Source of the DNA: Cohnella ginsengisoli
GTDB taxonomy: Bacteria > Bacillota > Bacilli > Paenibacillales > Paenibacillaceae
Length of the DNA: 64,000 nucleotides
Assembly: GCF_029525555.1 (NCBI RefSeq)
Contig: NZ_JAPDHZ010000004.1
Location: 124,001 to 188,000, forward strand
Direction: 5' to 3'
The position numbers and the translations under genes were made by a program. Shown here piece after piece: positions 1 through 9,503 of the stretch. The notes beneath the pieces were generated by a model, which was not told the DNA's origin, ran no database searches, and saw only the letters and a program-made list of their open reading frames with translations. Each line of letters starts with the position of its first letter. The stretch's first letter is position 1.

Positions 1-1
1 C

Positions 2-1210
2 AAAGGTCGCGGCAAGGTCACCTACCGGCTGCGCGATTGGCTGTTCAGCCGCCAGCGCTATTGGGGCGAGCCGATCCCCGTCCTGCACTTCGAGGACGGC
101 AGCATGGAGACGGTGCCTGAGGACGAACTTCCGCTCCTGCTGCCGGAGGTCGACGCGATCACGCCTTCGGGCACCGGCGAATCGCCGCTCGCCACCGTCG
201 AGGACTGGGTGAACGTGACGCTGCCGGACGGCCGCAAGGCGCGCCGGGAGACGAATACGATGCCGCAGTGGGCGGGCAGCTGCTGGTACTACTTGCGGTT
301 CATCGACCCGAAAAACGCGGACGCGATCTGCGACCCGGCCAAGCAGCGGGAATGGCTGCCGGTCGATCTCTACATCGGCGGCGCCGAACATGCCGTGCTT
401 CACTTGCTGTATGCGCGTTTCTGGCATAAGGTGCTGTACGACCTCGGCGTCGTGGCGACGAAGGAGCCGTTCCACAAGCTCGTCAATCAAGGCATGATCC
501 TCGGCACGAACAATGAAAAGATGTCTAAGTCGCGGGGCAACGTCATCAATCCCGACGACATCGTCGGCGAGTTCGGCGCGGATACGCTGCGCGTATACGA
601 AATGTTCATGGGGCCGCTCGAAGCGACGAAGCCGTGGAATACGAACGGGGTCGAAGGCATGTACCGCTTCCTCGGCCGCGTATGGCGCCTGTTCGTCGGC
701 GAGAACGGCGAGCTGAGCGACAAGATCAAGGACACGGCGGGCGAAGAAACGTTCCGCAGAACCTGGCATCGCTCGGTCAAGAAAATTACCGAGGACTACG
801 AGGGACTGCGCTTTAACACGGCGATCAGCCAGCTGATGATTTTCGTCAACGAGGCATACAAGGTCGAGGCGCTGCCGAAGCAGGCGATGGAGCACTTCGT
901 TCAGATGCTGTCGCCGATCGCGCCGCATATCGCCGAGGAGCTTTGGGAGAAGCTCGGCCATGCGGAGAGCGTGACCTATGCGGCTTGGCCGTCCTACGAC
1001 GCCGCGCTGACGGTCGACGCCGAAGTCGAGATCGCCGTGCAGGTCAACGGCAAGATCGTGGACCGCGTCTTTGTCGCGGCCGATCTCGAGGGAGAGGCGC
1101 TGCAGGAAGCTGCGCTCGCGCTGGATAAAGTCAAGGCCGTCACGGATGGCAAGACGGTGCGCAAGATTATCGCGGTCAAGGGCAAGCTCGTCAACATCGT
1201 AGCGAACTGA
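2..1210 (+). CDS. leuS: Leucyl-tRNA synthetase, C-terminal part (5' end outside window)
   Basis: Charges tRNA-Leu with leucine in the cytoplasm. The reading frame is open from base 2, so the N-terminal half including HIGH lies outside the window. Visible are the RQRYWGEPIP segment, the MPQWAGSCWYYLR stretch, the YIGGAEHAVLHLLYARFW block and the catalytic KMSKS loop (around base 517-531, KMSKSRGNV). These are followed by the anticodon-binding helical domain and the small C-terminal domain ending KGKLVNIVAN. It is followed by a terminator hairpin and by comER on the opposite strand. Identity is secure; only completeness is limited by the window edge. Confidence 0.97.
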   Translation, partial: KGRGKVTYRLRDWLFSRQRYWGEPIPVLHFEDGSMETVPEDELPLLLPEVDAITPSGTGESPLATVEDWVNVTLPDGRKARRETNTMPQWAGSCWYYLRFIDPKNADAICDPAKQREWLPVDLYIGGAEHAVLHLLYARFWHKVLYDLGVVATKEPFHKLVNQGMILGTNNEKMSKSRGNVINPDDIVGEFGADTLRVYEMFMGPLEATKPWNTNGVEGMYRFLGRVWRLFVGENGELSDKIKDTAGEETFRRTWHRSVKKITEDYEGLRFNTAISQLMIFVNEAYKVEALPKQAMEHFVQMLSPIAPHIAEELWEKLGHAESVTYAAWPSYDAALTVDAEVEIAVQVNGKIVDRVFVAADLEGEALQEAALALDKVKAVTDGKTVRKIIAVKGKLVNIVAN

Positions 1211-1216
1211 CACCTC

Positions 1217-1260
1217 AAGGGCGGCCTGTCTGGAACATCGGGCCGCCCTTTGCGTTGTTT
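1217..1260 (+). terminator. Rho-independent terminator of leuS
   Basis: Perfect 10-bp stem AAGGGCGGCC / GGCCGCCCTT (1217-1226 with 1241-1250), followed by a T-rich stretch ending TTGTTTT. It lies just after the leuS stop and before the convergent comER stop. Confidence 0.8.
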
Positions 1261-1311
1261 TGCAGCCGTTGCTCGTTCCTTGCCGGCTTCGCGCCGGTTC
1301 GGTCCGGCGGT

Positions 1312-2148
1312 CTAATCGGACCCCAAAGACTGTTCCGAGAGGGAGGCTTCGACCTTGATCAGGTCCTCTGCGAACTTTTCGTGCGTTTTCCGCATCACCT
1401 TGCGGAAGGCATCTTGGGTCGAAAGACGCAGTTCTTCCATCGCTACCGCCGTGATGCCGCCAGGCACGCAGACGCGCTCCTGCAATTCCTGCGTCGTGCA
1501 GCCTTGCTCCAGCAGCCGCGCCGTGCCGAGCAGCATCTCGGCGCCTACTCTGGCTGCCACTTCGGGCGCAAGCCCCGCGAATTCGACCGTCGCCTCCACG
1601 AATTGCTCCAGCAGGTACGCCATGAAGGCGGGGCCGCAGCTGGACAGGTCCGAAGCGGCGCGGACGCTTTCCTCGGGGACTTCGATGGGTTCGCTAATGC
1701 GCGCGAACATGGAGATCAGCAGCTTTTTGTCGGCGGGCTCGAGCCGCGTGCCGTACATGAATAGCGAAGCGCCGCTTGCTGCGCCGTTTACGATGCTGGG
1801 AACGATCTTCGCCGTCTTGCATGGCGTAAGACGCTCGAGCTGCTCCAACGTGACGGGGCTGGTGATCGATACGAGCAGTTGCTCCGGGCGCAGCGAATCT
1901 CGAATCTCGCCGAGCACCGCCCGGTAGTCTAGCGGCTTCACGCAGAGAAAGACGATATCCGCGTCCCGGACGGCTGCCGCGTTCGTCGGCCCGATCCGAA
2001 GGCCCGGGAACTGCTGCGCCAGACGTTCCGCCTTGGAGGAGGTGCGGGTCGCGATCGTCACTTCCGACGGCTCAAAAGCCCGGGCGCGCAGCAAGGCTCC
2101 CGCTAGCAGTCCGCCCATGCTTCCGGCGCCGATGAAGCCGACCTTCAT
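1312..2148 (-). CDS. comER: ComER, pyrroline-5-carboxylate-reductase-like protein
   Basis: 278-residue member of the ProC (P5C reductase) family. It starts with a Rossmann nucleotide-binding motif, GFIGAGSMGGLLAGALL, and carries the C-terminal dimerisation signature region CGPAFMAYLLEQF and VPGGITAVAMEEL. The start is placed at base 2148 because the reverse strand has GGAGGA about nine bases upstream; the open frame continues further upstream but that part has no homologous look. It diverges from comEA at the comE locus, the arrangement of comER in Bacillus. Whether it makes proline or is only the competence-locus paralogue cannot be told from sequence. Confidence 0.88.
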   Translation of the reverse strand: MKVGFIGAGSMGGLLAGALLRARAFEPSEVTIATRTSSKAERLAQQFPGLRIGPTNAAAVRDADIVFLCVKPLDYRAVLGEIRDSLRPEQLLVSITSPVTLEQLERLTPCKTAKIVPSIVNGAASGASLFMYGTRLEPADKKLLISMFARISEPIEVPEESVRAASDLSSCGPAFMAYLLEQFVEATVEFAGLAPEVAARVGAEMLLGTARLLEQGCTTQELQERVCVPGGITAVAMEELRLSTQDAFRKVMRKTHEKFAEDLIKVEASLSEQSLGSD

Positions 2149-2296
2149 CTGAGGTCCTCCTCCCGCTATTGGCATTATGCATGGCTTCTTTCCATTGTAT
2201 GTCAGCAGGTTTGGCCGACATGACTCGATTTTTTTATGCGTTTTGAAATGAGATGAATGCCAGTCGTATCTGGCGAAGATCATGGAGGAGAGGCGT

Positions 2297-2869
2297 ATGG
2301 GAAGGAACTCGGCGAGAAGCGTCCGGTCGCGAAGCCGGGCAGCGCTGCTGGCAGGCGCGGCGGCGGCCGCCCTGCTGGCTTGGGGATGGCTATCGCCGGC
2401 GGACGGGAGCGTGCCCGGCTGGGAGCCGGTGAACGCGCAAGTCGCCACGGCGGTCGCCGAAGCGGAGAGGAGCGAAGGGAAGACGGAAGGGACGCACGAG
2501 GCGACAAGCTCCGCGCAAGCGGTAGCTTCTGCGGCAAGCGTCCGGCCCGTCGAGTCTGCAGGATCTGCCGAACCGGAAGGCAACGGATCGAAAACGAACG
2601 TAGACACGGCATCGGACGCTTCGGAAATACAGAATGTGGAGACTGCCAAGATGTCCGACGCTGCGGAGAAGGACGGGCGGCTCGACATCAATGCGGCAAG
2701 CGCCGCAGACTTGGATGCGCTGCCCGGCATCGGGCCCTCCAAGGCCGAGGCCATCGTACAATATCGGGACGCGCACGGACGATTCGAATCGCCCGAAGCG
2801 CTGACGGACGTTAAAGGAATCGGAGACAAACTGCTCGCGAAGCTGCTGCCGCTTATCAAGGCAGGCTAA
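2297..2869 (+). CDS. comEA: ComEA, DNA receptor for transformation
   Basis: Membrane-anchored DNA-binding protein of the competence uptake machine. The N-terminus is basic followed by one hydrophobic segment (about residues 15-32, ALLAGAAAAALLAWGWL). A low-complexity Ser/Ala/Glu linker comes next, then a C-terminal helix-hairpin-helix domain (DINAASAADLDALPGIGPSK ... VKGIGDKLLAKLLPLIKAG). Start at 2297 is preferred over the in-frame ATG at 2282 because GGAGGAG sits 5-6 bases before it. It is followed by comEB and comEC in canonical order. Confidence 0.92.
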   Translation: MGRNSARSVRSRSRAALLAGAAAAALLAWGWLSPADGSVPGWEPVNAQVATAVAEAERSEGKTEGTHEATSSAQAVASAASVRPVESAGSAEPEGNGSKTNVDTASDASEIQNVETAKMSDAAEKDGRLDINAASAADLDALPGIGPSKAEAIVQYRDAHGRFESPEALTDVKGIGDKLLAKLLPLIKAG

Positions 2870-2913
2870 GCCTAGCAGGGCTCCGCTGATTTACGACAGG
2901 AGGCAAGAGCCAG

Positions 2914-3432
2914 ATGGCGCTCGCGGTTCGCAAGGATTGGGATACTTACTTTATGGACATCGCCTTCATGGCATCGACGAGGTCGCGTTGTCCGAGACGG
3001 CATGTGGGCGCCGTGCTCGTACAAGGCAAGAAGCTGCTGGGCACGGCATACAACGGCGCGCCGATGGGCGTCCCGGATTGCTCGGAGGCCGGCTGCATGA
3101 TCGTAGAAGAATTCGCGCCGGCGCCATCGGGCGAACCGGGGATCATGGTCAAGAAGGAACGCTGCATTCGCACGATTCATGCGGAACAAAATCTCCTCCT
3201 TTTCACGGACCGGATCGACCGGGAGGGCTCGACCGTCTACGTGACCGATCAACCGTGCTGGACATGCGCGAACATGCTCGCCAACAGCGGCATCGTCGAG
3301 ATCGTTTTCCATCGCGGTTATCCGAAGGATCATGACAAAGTATCCGCGTTGATGGCCGAACGCCGGATCGTTTTCAGGACGATACCTGATTACGCGCCGC
3401 CGCAGGATACGGAAGTGAAGGAAGCCGATTAG
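2914..3432 (+). CDS. comEB: ComEB, dCMP deaminase family protein
   Basis: 172-residue zinc-dependent deoxycytidylate deaminase of the comE operon, converting dCMP to dUMP. Zinc and catalytic motifs are visible: HAEQN (HAE-type) and PCWTCANML (PCxxC). The start follows AGGAGG by a normal spacing. It lies 44 bases downstream of comEA and is followed by a strong terminator hairpin before comEC. In Bacillus the gene is not needed for transformation although it lies in the operon. Confidence 0.93.
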   Translation: MALAVRKDWDTYFMDIAFMASTRSRCPRRHVGAVLVQGKKLLGTAYNGAPMGVPDCSEAGCMIVEEFAPAPSGEPGIMVKKERCIRTIHAEQNLLLFTDRIDREGSTVYVTDQPCWTCANMLANSGIVEIVFHRGYPKDHDKVSALMAERRIVFRTIPDYAPPQDTEVKEAD

Positions 3433-3466
3433 AAGGCCGAGAAGCCGCATACGAAGAAGGCCATGG

Positions 3467-3503
3467 GAAGAACCCTGCTTAACGCGCAGGGTTCTTCTTT
3501 TTT
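3467..3503 (+). terminator. Terminator hairpin between comEB and comEC
   Basis: Perfect 12-bp inverted repeat GAAGAACCCTGC / GCAGGGTTCTTC (3467-3478 with 3486-3497), followed by a run of six T. It separates comEB from comEC, so comEC transcription must come from readthrough or a separate promoter. Confidence 0.85.
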
Positions 3504-3528
3504 ATATTTAAGAAAGGAGCGTGAGCCG

Positions 3529-6275
3529 ATGGATCGCAGGCCATTGGTATGTGTAGCGGTGTTCTGGGTCGCGGGCAGCGGCATCTGGTCGGTCCGGCAG
3601 GGCATGTCCGCGCTGCTCGTCTATGGCGGTATCGCCGTCGCGCTTGCTGCAATCGTCTTCGCGGGACGGATTCGGCCGCGCACGGGCGCGCTGTGCGCGC
3701 TGGCCCTCCTGCTGTCGGCAGGACTGCGGGTAGGGAGCGAGGCGGGTCATGGCTCCGATCTGACGGCGGCGTGGAAGGACCCGGAGGGCCGATCGGCGAT
3801 CGCGACGGGCCGGCTGCTTGAGCCTGCGGCCATCGACGGCGATACGGCGACTTTTCCGATTCGCGCGAGCGTCGTCCGAACGGAGGATGGGACACGGCTG
3901 CGCGTCGACGAGAAGTTGCTGGTCCGCGTGCGGTTGTCTGCCGAAGAAGAGCTGGTGTCCGCGGCATCTTGGAAGCGGGGGGATATCCGTCGAGGTCGCC
4001 GGCGAGCTCAAGCTTCCCGCCGACGCGGGCAATTTCGGCGGCTTTGACTACAGGCGCTATTTGAACCGGCAGAATATCTATTGGACGGTATCCGTCAAAG
4101 GCGCGGACGCCGTGACGCGAACGGAGGGGCGCGTACCGGTCACGGACCGGGCGCTTCGCTGGTTCGACGAATCCCGGGAGGCGATCGGGAGGCTGACGGA
4201 TCGGCTTTACGGCAAGCCGGACGCCGGTTATATGAAAGGTCTGGTAGCGGGCATCTCGGACGACATCGATCCGGATCAGTACGATGATTTTTCACGGCTC
4301 GGGCTTACGCATGTACTCGCCATTTCCGGCCTTCACGTCGCCGTCGTCGTTTACATTTTGCTGATGCTTGGCAAGTTCGCGCGCTGGACCCGGGAGCGTT
4401 CGCTTGCGTTCGCGGCGTCGGCGATGCCCGTCTACATGCTGCTCACCGGCGCCTCCCCGTCGGCCGTCCGCGCGTGCCTCATGTCGATGATCGCCCTGTG
4501 GCTCGCGCGGCAGGGCAAGCTGAAGGACGGGCTTCACTTGCTTGCCGCTTCTGCGCTGATCATGGTCGTCTGGCGTCCGTCTGTCGTAGAGGACGTCAGC
4601 TTTCAGCTTTCCTTTATCGTGACCGCGGGCCTCTTGCTGTGCGTGCCGGTCATGACGGAGCTGCTTGCTCTTCGCATACGCTCGGCGTTCGTCCGTTCAT
4701 CGCTCGCCGTTGCCTTGACCGCCCAGCTCTTTTCTTTCCCGGTCACCGCTTTTTATTTTCATCAGCTGCATTTGCTGTCGCTGCTCGCGAACCTCGTACT
4801 GGTGCCGTTTATCAGCTTCGTCGTCATGCCGCTCGGGATGGCCGCGCTGGCGCTGGGCGCCATATGGCTGCCGATCGGCCTCGTTCCCGCGAAGCTCGCG
4901 ACGCTATGCAACCGCGCGACATTTGCCGCGACCGAATGGCTGGGTTCGGTCAAGGCGCTCTCGACCGTGTGGCATCAACCCTCCCTCCTATGGGTGATCT
5001 GCTTTTATGCGCTGCTGCTGGCGACGCTTGCCTTCGCGCGCCGCTCGCTTCGTCTCGGCGCGGAGCAAGCCGCGGCGGCTTCGGCTGTCGCGGAGCAGCT
5101 CGCGGCCGCGGATCCTTTCGATCCCGCGGAGCGGGCGAACCGAATTGCCGCGTACGCCGAAGGCGCGCGAGGCGGAAGCGATTGGACGGAGCCGCTGCAC
5201 GGCCGGCGCAACGGGAATCCCGATTCGGACGCCTCGGGATCCGCATCGGCCGGTTGGCGCTTTGGTCCGGGTTCGACGATGCCGACCGCTTTTCAAGACC
5301 CCGCGGCCATGAAGTTTCCGTTAAAAACGCGCCGCGGGCGGCAGCTATCCGCCGCGCTCCTTGCGCTGAGTTGGCTGGCAACGCTGGCCTGGGAAGCGCC
5401 TCCCGTCAGGCTCGATCGGACGGCTGCCGTCTCCTTTCTCGACGTCGGCCAAGGCGACAGCATCCTGATTACCACCGGCAGCGGCCGCCATGTGCTCGTC
5501 GACGCAGGCGGCACGGTCGCGTTCGGCGCGCCGAAGGAACCGTGGCGCCTCCGCAAGGACCCTTACGAGGTCGGCCGTAAGACGCTGGTGCCGCTGCTTA
5601 AGCAACGAGGCGTCCGCCGGCTGGACGCGCTCGTGCTGACGCATCTGGACGCCGACCATATCGGGGGGCGCCCATGCCATAATTCGGGAGCTCCAGGTTG
5701 GCCGGATATTGTTCAACGGAACGATTAAACCGGATGACGACGTTCTTCGTCTATTTCATGAGGCGGAGGATGCGGGCATTCCAATGTTCGCGGTCAAGGC
5801 AGGCGACGTATGGCAGCCGGACGCATCGGCGACATTCGAAGCGCTATATCCGCTGAAGACGGAGAGCGGCGACCGCATAACGAAGGTCGACGAGCAAAAC
5901 GACAGGAGCGTCGTGCTCCGGATCGCGCTTTACGGCCGCGTGTTCGTGCTCCCCGGCGACTTGGAGGCGGCCGGCGAATCCGCGGCGCTCGGCGAGCTGA
6001 GCCGGCAAGGCGAAGGACCGCGCGCCGTCGACGTGCTGAAGGCGGGACATCACGGCAGCAAAACGTCTACGACCGCGCCTTGGCTGTCCTGGTGGATGCC
6101 GTCCGAGGTCGTCGTATCCGCCGGCAAGAACAATCTGTACGGGCACCCGCATGCCGAGGTCGTCGAGCGGATCCTTCGCTCGGGCGCCGCGCTCGAGCGG
6201 ACGGACGTCCAGGGAGAGATCGCCTACCGCATCCGGCCGGACGGTCGTCTGGAACGGCGCGCGAAGCGGCCCTGA
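3529..6275 (+). CDS. comEC: ComEC, competence DNA channel (two apparent frameshifts)
   Basis: Polytopic membrane channel that passes single-stranded DNA during transformation. The N-terminal half has the ComEC competence domain with many membrane segments (LTHVLAISGLHVAVVVYILL, QLSFIVTAGLLLCVPV). The C-terminal part is a metallo-beta-lactamase-like domain (FLDVGQGDSILI, LTHLDADHIGGAHA after correction, KAGHHGSKTS). The frame breaks at G6 runs 3977-3982 and 5663-5668; removing one G from each restores one continuous 914-residue product. The start is ATG 3529 behind AAGAAAGGAG; the open frame upstream only covers the terminator. A longer cytoplasmic linker than in B. subtilis lies around residues 500-590. 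Confidence 0.9.
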
Positions 6276-6384
6276 CGACAAAAAGCGGCGCATGTGATAG
6301 ACTGGAACGGACTTCATTCACAACTTTTCGGCCGTTCGCCGAGTATATATGAAAATATCGATCATAGGGACACAAGCGGTTCCG

Positions 6385-6410
6385 AAGGGCGTTTACGCCT
6401 TTATTTTTTT
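6385..6410 (+). terminator. Terminator after comEC
   Basis: Short hairpin AAGGGCG-TTTA-CGCCTTT with one G-T pair, followed by ATTTTTTT. It isolates the downstream sigma-factor promoter from comEC transcription. Confidence 0.65.
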
Positions 6411-6433
6411 GTTAGATTATACCTTGCGTTTTT

Positions 6434-6460
6434 TGCAACCTTTTGGCGCACGCTTGCGTC
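6434..6460 (+). promoter_or_regulatory. Candidate ECF-type autoregulated promoter
   Basis: TGCAAC (6434-6439), a 17-base spacer and CGTC (6457-6460) fit the general ECF pattern of an AAC-containing -35 and a CGTC -10. It lies 31 bases before the sigma-factor start, as expected if the factor drives its own operon. This is inferred from pattern and position only. Confidence 0.5.
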
Positions 6461-6490
6461 AAAGGGGATGCGAGAGAAGGAGGATCTCCC

Positions 6491-7039
6491 GTGGTGGAGC
6501 CGGAATTGATCAAAGCTGCGCAGGCCGGCGATCGGGAAGCGCTCGTCGCGCTGCTTCGCGAGATCGAACACCAGGTTTACCGTACGGCCTATTATTTGCT
6601 TAACCACGAGCAGGATGCGATGGACGCCGCGCAGGAAGCGTTGATTCGGGTATACACGAAGATCAATTCCTACGAAGAAAAGGCGCAATTCCGCACGTGG
6701 GTTCAGCGCATCGTCACGAATATATGCATCGACAAGTTTCGTCGCAAACGTCCTTCCGTTTCGATCGACGAACATGAGATGGTATTTCAAGCGAACGAAG
6801 ACGTCGAGGCCGAGGTGATGAGCGGCTATGCTTCCGAAGACATTCGCGAGGCGATCGGCAAGCTTCCGGAGCATCATCGCACCGTGGTCGTGCTTCGTTA
6901 TTTGCAGGATTTCTCATATAACGAGATCGCCGATTCGCTCAACTTGCCGTTGAATACGGTCAAGTCTTACTTATTCCGCGCCCGGCAACAACTGCAGACA
7001 TTGCTTCATGACTATCGGAAGGGGGGTGTCCGGGGATGA
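6491..7039 (+). CDS. ECF-family RNA polymerase sigma factor
   Basis: 182-residue alternative sigma factor of the SigW/SigX-like extracytoplasmic-function class. Region 2 is seen as YRTAYYLLNHEQDAMDAAQE ... FRTWVQRIVTNICIDKFRR. Region 4 is seen as LPEHHRTVVVLRYLQDFSYNEIADSLNLPLNTVKSYLFRARQQL, with a helix-turn-helix. The GTG at 6491 is chosen because AAGGAGG sits seven bases upstream. The stop overlaps the next start as ATGA, so sigma factor and anti-sigma factor are translationally coupled. The exact ECF subgroup cannot be fixed from sequence reading alone. Confidence 0.92.
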   Translation: MVEPELIKAAQAGDREALVALLREIEHQVYRTAYYLLNHEQDAMDAAQEALIRVYTKINSYEEKAQFRTWVQRIVTNICIDKFRRKRPSVSIDEHEMVFQANEDVEAEVMSGYASEDIREAIGKLPEHHRTVVVLRYLQDFSYNEIADSLNLPLNTVKSYLFRARQQLQTLLHDYRKGGVRG

Positions 7040-8202
7040 ATCGCGAAGAGGGGATGGAGCTCGTGCAGCGTTCGATCGACGGCGATCTGAACGAAGAAGA
7101 GTCGTCGCGCTTGCAATTGTACCTGCAGAACTATCCGGAGTGCGCCGCGCTCCTCGAGCGGCTGACGCAGCTGTCCGAAGAGCTGGCGCAGCTGCCGCAT
7201 GTGACCCCTAAATACAGCCTGGTCGACGCGATCCTGCCCCAGCTGGAGCGGATCGTGCCGGAGCCCGCGCCGGTCGTCGGGCAAGCGCCGGCCGCCGAGG
7301 CTGCTTACGAGCCGCGCACGCGAAGGACGGGCAGCCGCAAGTCCATGTACCGCGGCTTGGCCGCTGTCGTCGCGGCGGGCGTCGTGGCTGGCGTATTGCT
7401 GATTGCCCAGCCGTTCTCTCTGCTGCCCGATTCGGATCAACAGAAGGCGGCTCTGCTGCAGGAGTCGGCAGCCGAGTCCGCACCGGCCGCCGCTTCGTCC
7501 GACATGCTGCGCAAGAACGTGATGAGCGAAAAGGCATTGCCAGACGTCGACGAGAAGAGCGCCAGCGCGAGCTCGTCGAGCCAACAGAGTCAAAGCCCGA
7601 ACGCTTCCGAAGGCTCAGCGAACGGCGGGAGCGAGTCGGTCGAAGGCACGAGCCTGAACGCAGCCGACGGCGGCGGCGAATCCGGTTCCTCGGCCGGGTC
7701 TGCCGACGCGGTGCCGACAGCCAAGATCGAGACACAGACGCCGACCGCGGATCAACACGTCGCGCCGACGGTATCGGCCGGAGAGGAAAGGCAAGAATTC
7801 GCGCCTTCGTCATCCGCATCGGCCGGCGTAAAGGACAAGTCGGACGGTGCCGCGCACGATACAAGAAGCGCTGATGCCGACGTTCCTGCCGCTTCGGAGC
7901 CGCCTTCGCCCGCCGGCGAACAACCGAACGTGACGTTCTCGGCAGCCGAGCAGTACGTACCCATGCCGTCGTGGCAGTCGCCCGACGGCAAGCTGACGGC
8001 GCTCGCGTATCATGGCGGCCTGCGGATCGTGAAGACCGACGGTTCCGGGACGGTTTTCGAGAGCGACAAACGCGAAGGCGCGGTGTCCGACGTCTCCTGG
8101 GGCCAGGAGGGACAGGATCTGTACTACACCTGGACGGACGCCTCCGGCAAAGCGACGGACTTGTGGTGGAACGCCAAAGAAAATCGGGAGCAGGCGCGCT
8201 GA
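7036..8202 (+). CDS. Membrane anti-sigma factor with extracytoplasmic TolB-like tail
   Basis: 388-residue partner of the upstream ECF sigma factor. The N-terminal cytoplasmic part (about 1-90) resembles an anti-sigma domain (MELVQRSIDGDLNEEESSRL) but has only one cysteine (YPECA), so it lacks the classical zinc-binding HxxxCxxC motif. One membrane segment lies near residues 97-120. A long Ser/Ala/Glu-rich linker follows, then about 90 residues that look like WD40/TolB-type beta-propeller blades (MPSWQSPDGKLTALAYHGGL, VSDVSWGQEGQDLYYTW). Role follows from position and topology; the signal sensed is unknown. Confidence 0.8.
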   Translation: MNREEGMELVQRSIDGDLNEEESSRLQLYLQNYPECAALLERLTQLSEELAQLPHVTPKYSLVDAILPQLERIVPEPAPVVGQAPAAEAAYEPRTRRTGSRKSMYRGLAAVVAAGVVAGVLLIAQPFSLLPDSDQQKAALLQESAAESAPAAASSDMLRKNVMSEKALPDVDEKSASASSSSQQSQSPNASEGSANGGSESVEGTSLNAADGGGESGSSAGSADAVPTAKIETQTPTADQHVAPTVSAGEERQEFAPSSSASAGVKDKSDGAAHDTRSADADVPAASEPPSPAGEQPNVTFSAAEQYVPMPSWQSPDGKLTALAYHGGLRIVKTDGSGTVFESDKREGAVSDVSWGQEGQDLYYTWTDASGKATDLWWNAKENREQAR

Positions 8203-8339
8203 TCGGCCGTCACCAATCGAACGGCCGCAGCGTATATTGGGATCATGAAAGCCGCCGCGCCCCCTGGAGGCGCAGTCACGATCGTTCGCGCTAGGCACCA
8301 TGGGCCTGCACGTCGAACGTTGACATAGATTCCAAGGAC

Positions 8340-8378
8340 AAAGAGATCGTGCCTGCCGTTAACGGGCGCGGTCTCTTT
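8340..8378 (+). terminator. Long hairpin after the sigma/anti-sigma operon
   Basis: A 14-bp stem including G-T pairs joins AAAGAGATCGTGCC (8340-8353) to its partner ending GTCTCTTT. It is not followed by a pure T run, so it may be a weak terminator. A TATAAT lies at 8383-8388, just before the holA start. The gap between the anti-sigma stop and this hairpin also holds a 7-bp inverted repeat (CGGCCGT / ACGGCCG, 8204-8227). Confidence 0.45.
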
Positions 8379-8406
8379 GCTGTATAATGGGTGCGAGGTG
8401 GTCGGA

Positions 8407-9443
8407 TTGGACTCGAAACAGGTTTTTAAGGAAATACGGGACGGACAGATTCGTCCCATGTACATATGCTTCGGTACGGAAAGCTACCGCATGAACGAGT
8501 TCGCCGAGCGGCTCGCCGCGGCCGTGGCCGAGCCCGAGCATCGCGACATGGCGATCGTGCGTTTCGATACGGCGGAGCATTCGCTCGACGTTATTCTGGA
8601 AGAAGCGGAAACGATGCCGTTTCTCGTGCCGAGCAAGCTGGTACTCGTCCGGGACAGCGTCGTTTTCGGCTCCGCCAAGGAGTCGGCGAAGACGGAGCAT
8701 CGGGCGGAGCGGCTGCTTGAATATATGCGCAGGCCGTTCGAGACGACCGTGCTCGTCTTCATGGTGCCGCACGACAAGCTCGACGAGCGCAAGAAGACGT
8801 CGAAGGCGGCCAAGCAGGACGGCATCGTCGTCCATTTTCCCCACTCGGACCCGACGAGCTGCTCCAGTGGATCTCGGGCCGCGCGGCCAAGCAGGGCCGT
8901 ACGCTGGACAGGCCGGCGGCGGAAGAATTGATCCGGCGCACGGGCACGGAGATGGGCGCGTTGTCCGCGGAAACGGATAAGCTGTGCCTGCATGCGGGCG
9001 AGGGCGGCACGGTGACGGTTGCCGCCGTCGCGGAGCTCGTGCCGGCCGGCGTCGAGCAGAGCGTGTTCAAGCTGACGGAGGAGATCGCATCGCTGCGGAC
9101 CGACAAAGCGATCGCGCTGTACCACGATCTCCTCAGGCGCCGCGAGGAGCCGATCAAGCTGGCGGCGCTGCTCGTGAGGCAGTTCCGAAGCATGCTGTAC
9201 GTCAAGGAACTGGGCAAGCAAGGCTACTCGCCCCAGCAGATGACAGGCCAGCTCGGCATGCATCCTTACGGGGTCAAGGTGACCGCGGAGCAGGCCAAGG
9301 CGTTCAGCATCGAACGGCTGACCGCGCTCCTCGGCGGCCTCGCCGAGCTCGACTACGAGATGAAAACCGGCCGCGTCGACAAGACGCTCGGGCTGGAGCT
9401 GTGGCTGCTGCGGACCGGATCCGGCGCAGGGATGAAAGTATAG
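8407..9443 (+). CDS. holA: DNA polymerase III delta subunit (one apparent frameshift)
   Basis: Clamp-loader delta subunit that opens the sliding clamp during replication. Typical HolA features are the N-terminal IRDGQIRPMYICFGTESYRMNEF and the C-terminal PIKLAALLVRQFRSMLYVKEL ... LAELDYEMKTGRVD. The frame changes around a C4 run at 8839-8842; adding one base gives a continuous 345-residue protein of normal length. This is the only clear minus-one event among the many frameshifts in the window. The TTG at 8407 is taken as start. In Bacillus holA precedes rpsT; here a fatty-acid block lies between them. Confidence 0.88.
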
Positions 9444-9466
9444 CGAACGCGAATCGCAACAAAAGG

Positions 9467-9500
9467 AAAACGCCGCACCGATGATTCAGGGCGGCGTTTT
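9467..9500. terminator. Bidirectional terminator between holA and etfA
   Basis: Inverted repeat AAAACGCCGC / GCGGCGTTTT between two convergent genes, with A and T tails on the two sides so that it can serve both strands. Confidence 0.8.
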
Positions 9501-9503
9501 GCT

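Noticed and set aside
1312..2859. 515-residue version of ComER reaching through comEA
   Set aside because: The upstream part is antisense to comEA and the real start has a strong ribosome site at 2148.
5663..5668. Programmed ribosomal frameshifting in comEC and others
   Set aside because: The same one-base excess occurs in many unrelated genes at varied homopolymers, without slippery-site plus stimulator structure; sequencing error explains all.
8320..8388. TTGACA at 8320 with TATAAT at 8383 as a promoter for holA
   Set aside because: The spacing of 57 bases is far too long; TATAAT alone is not enough.
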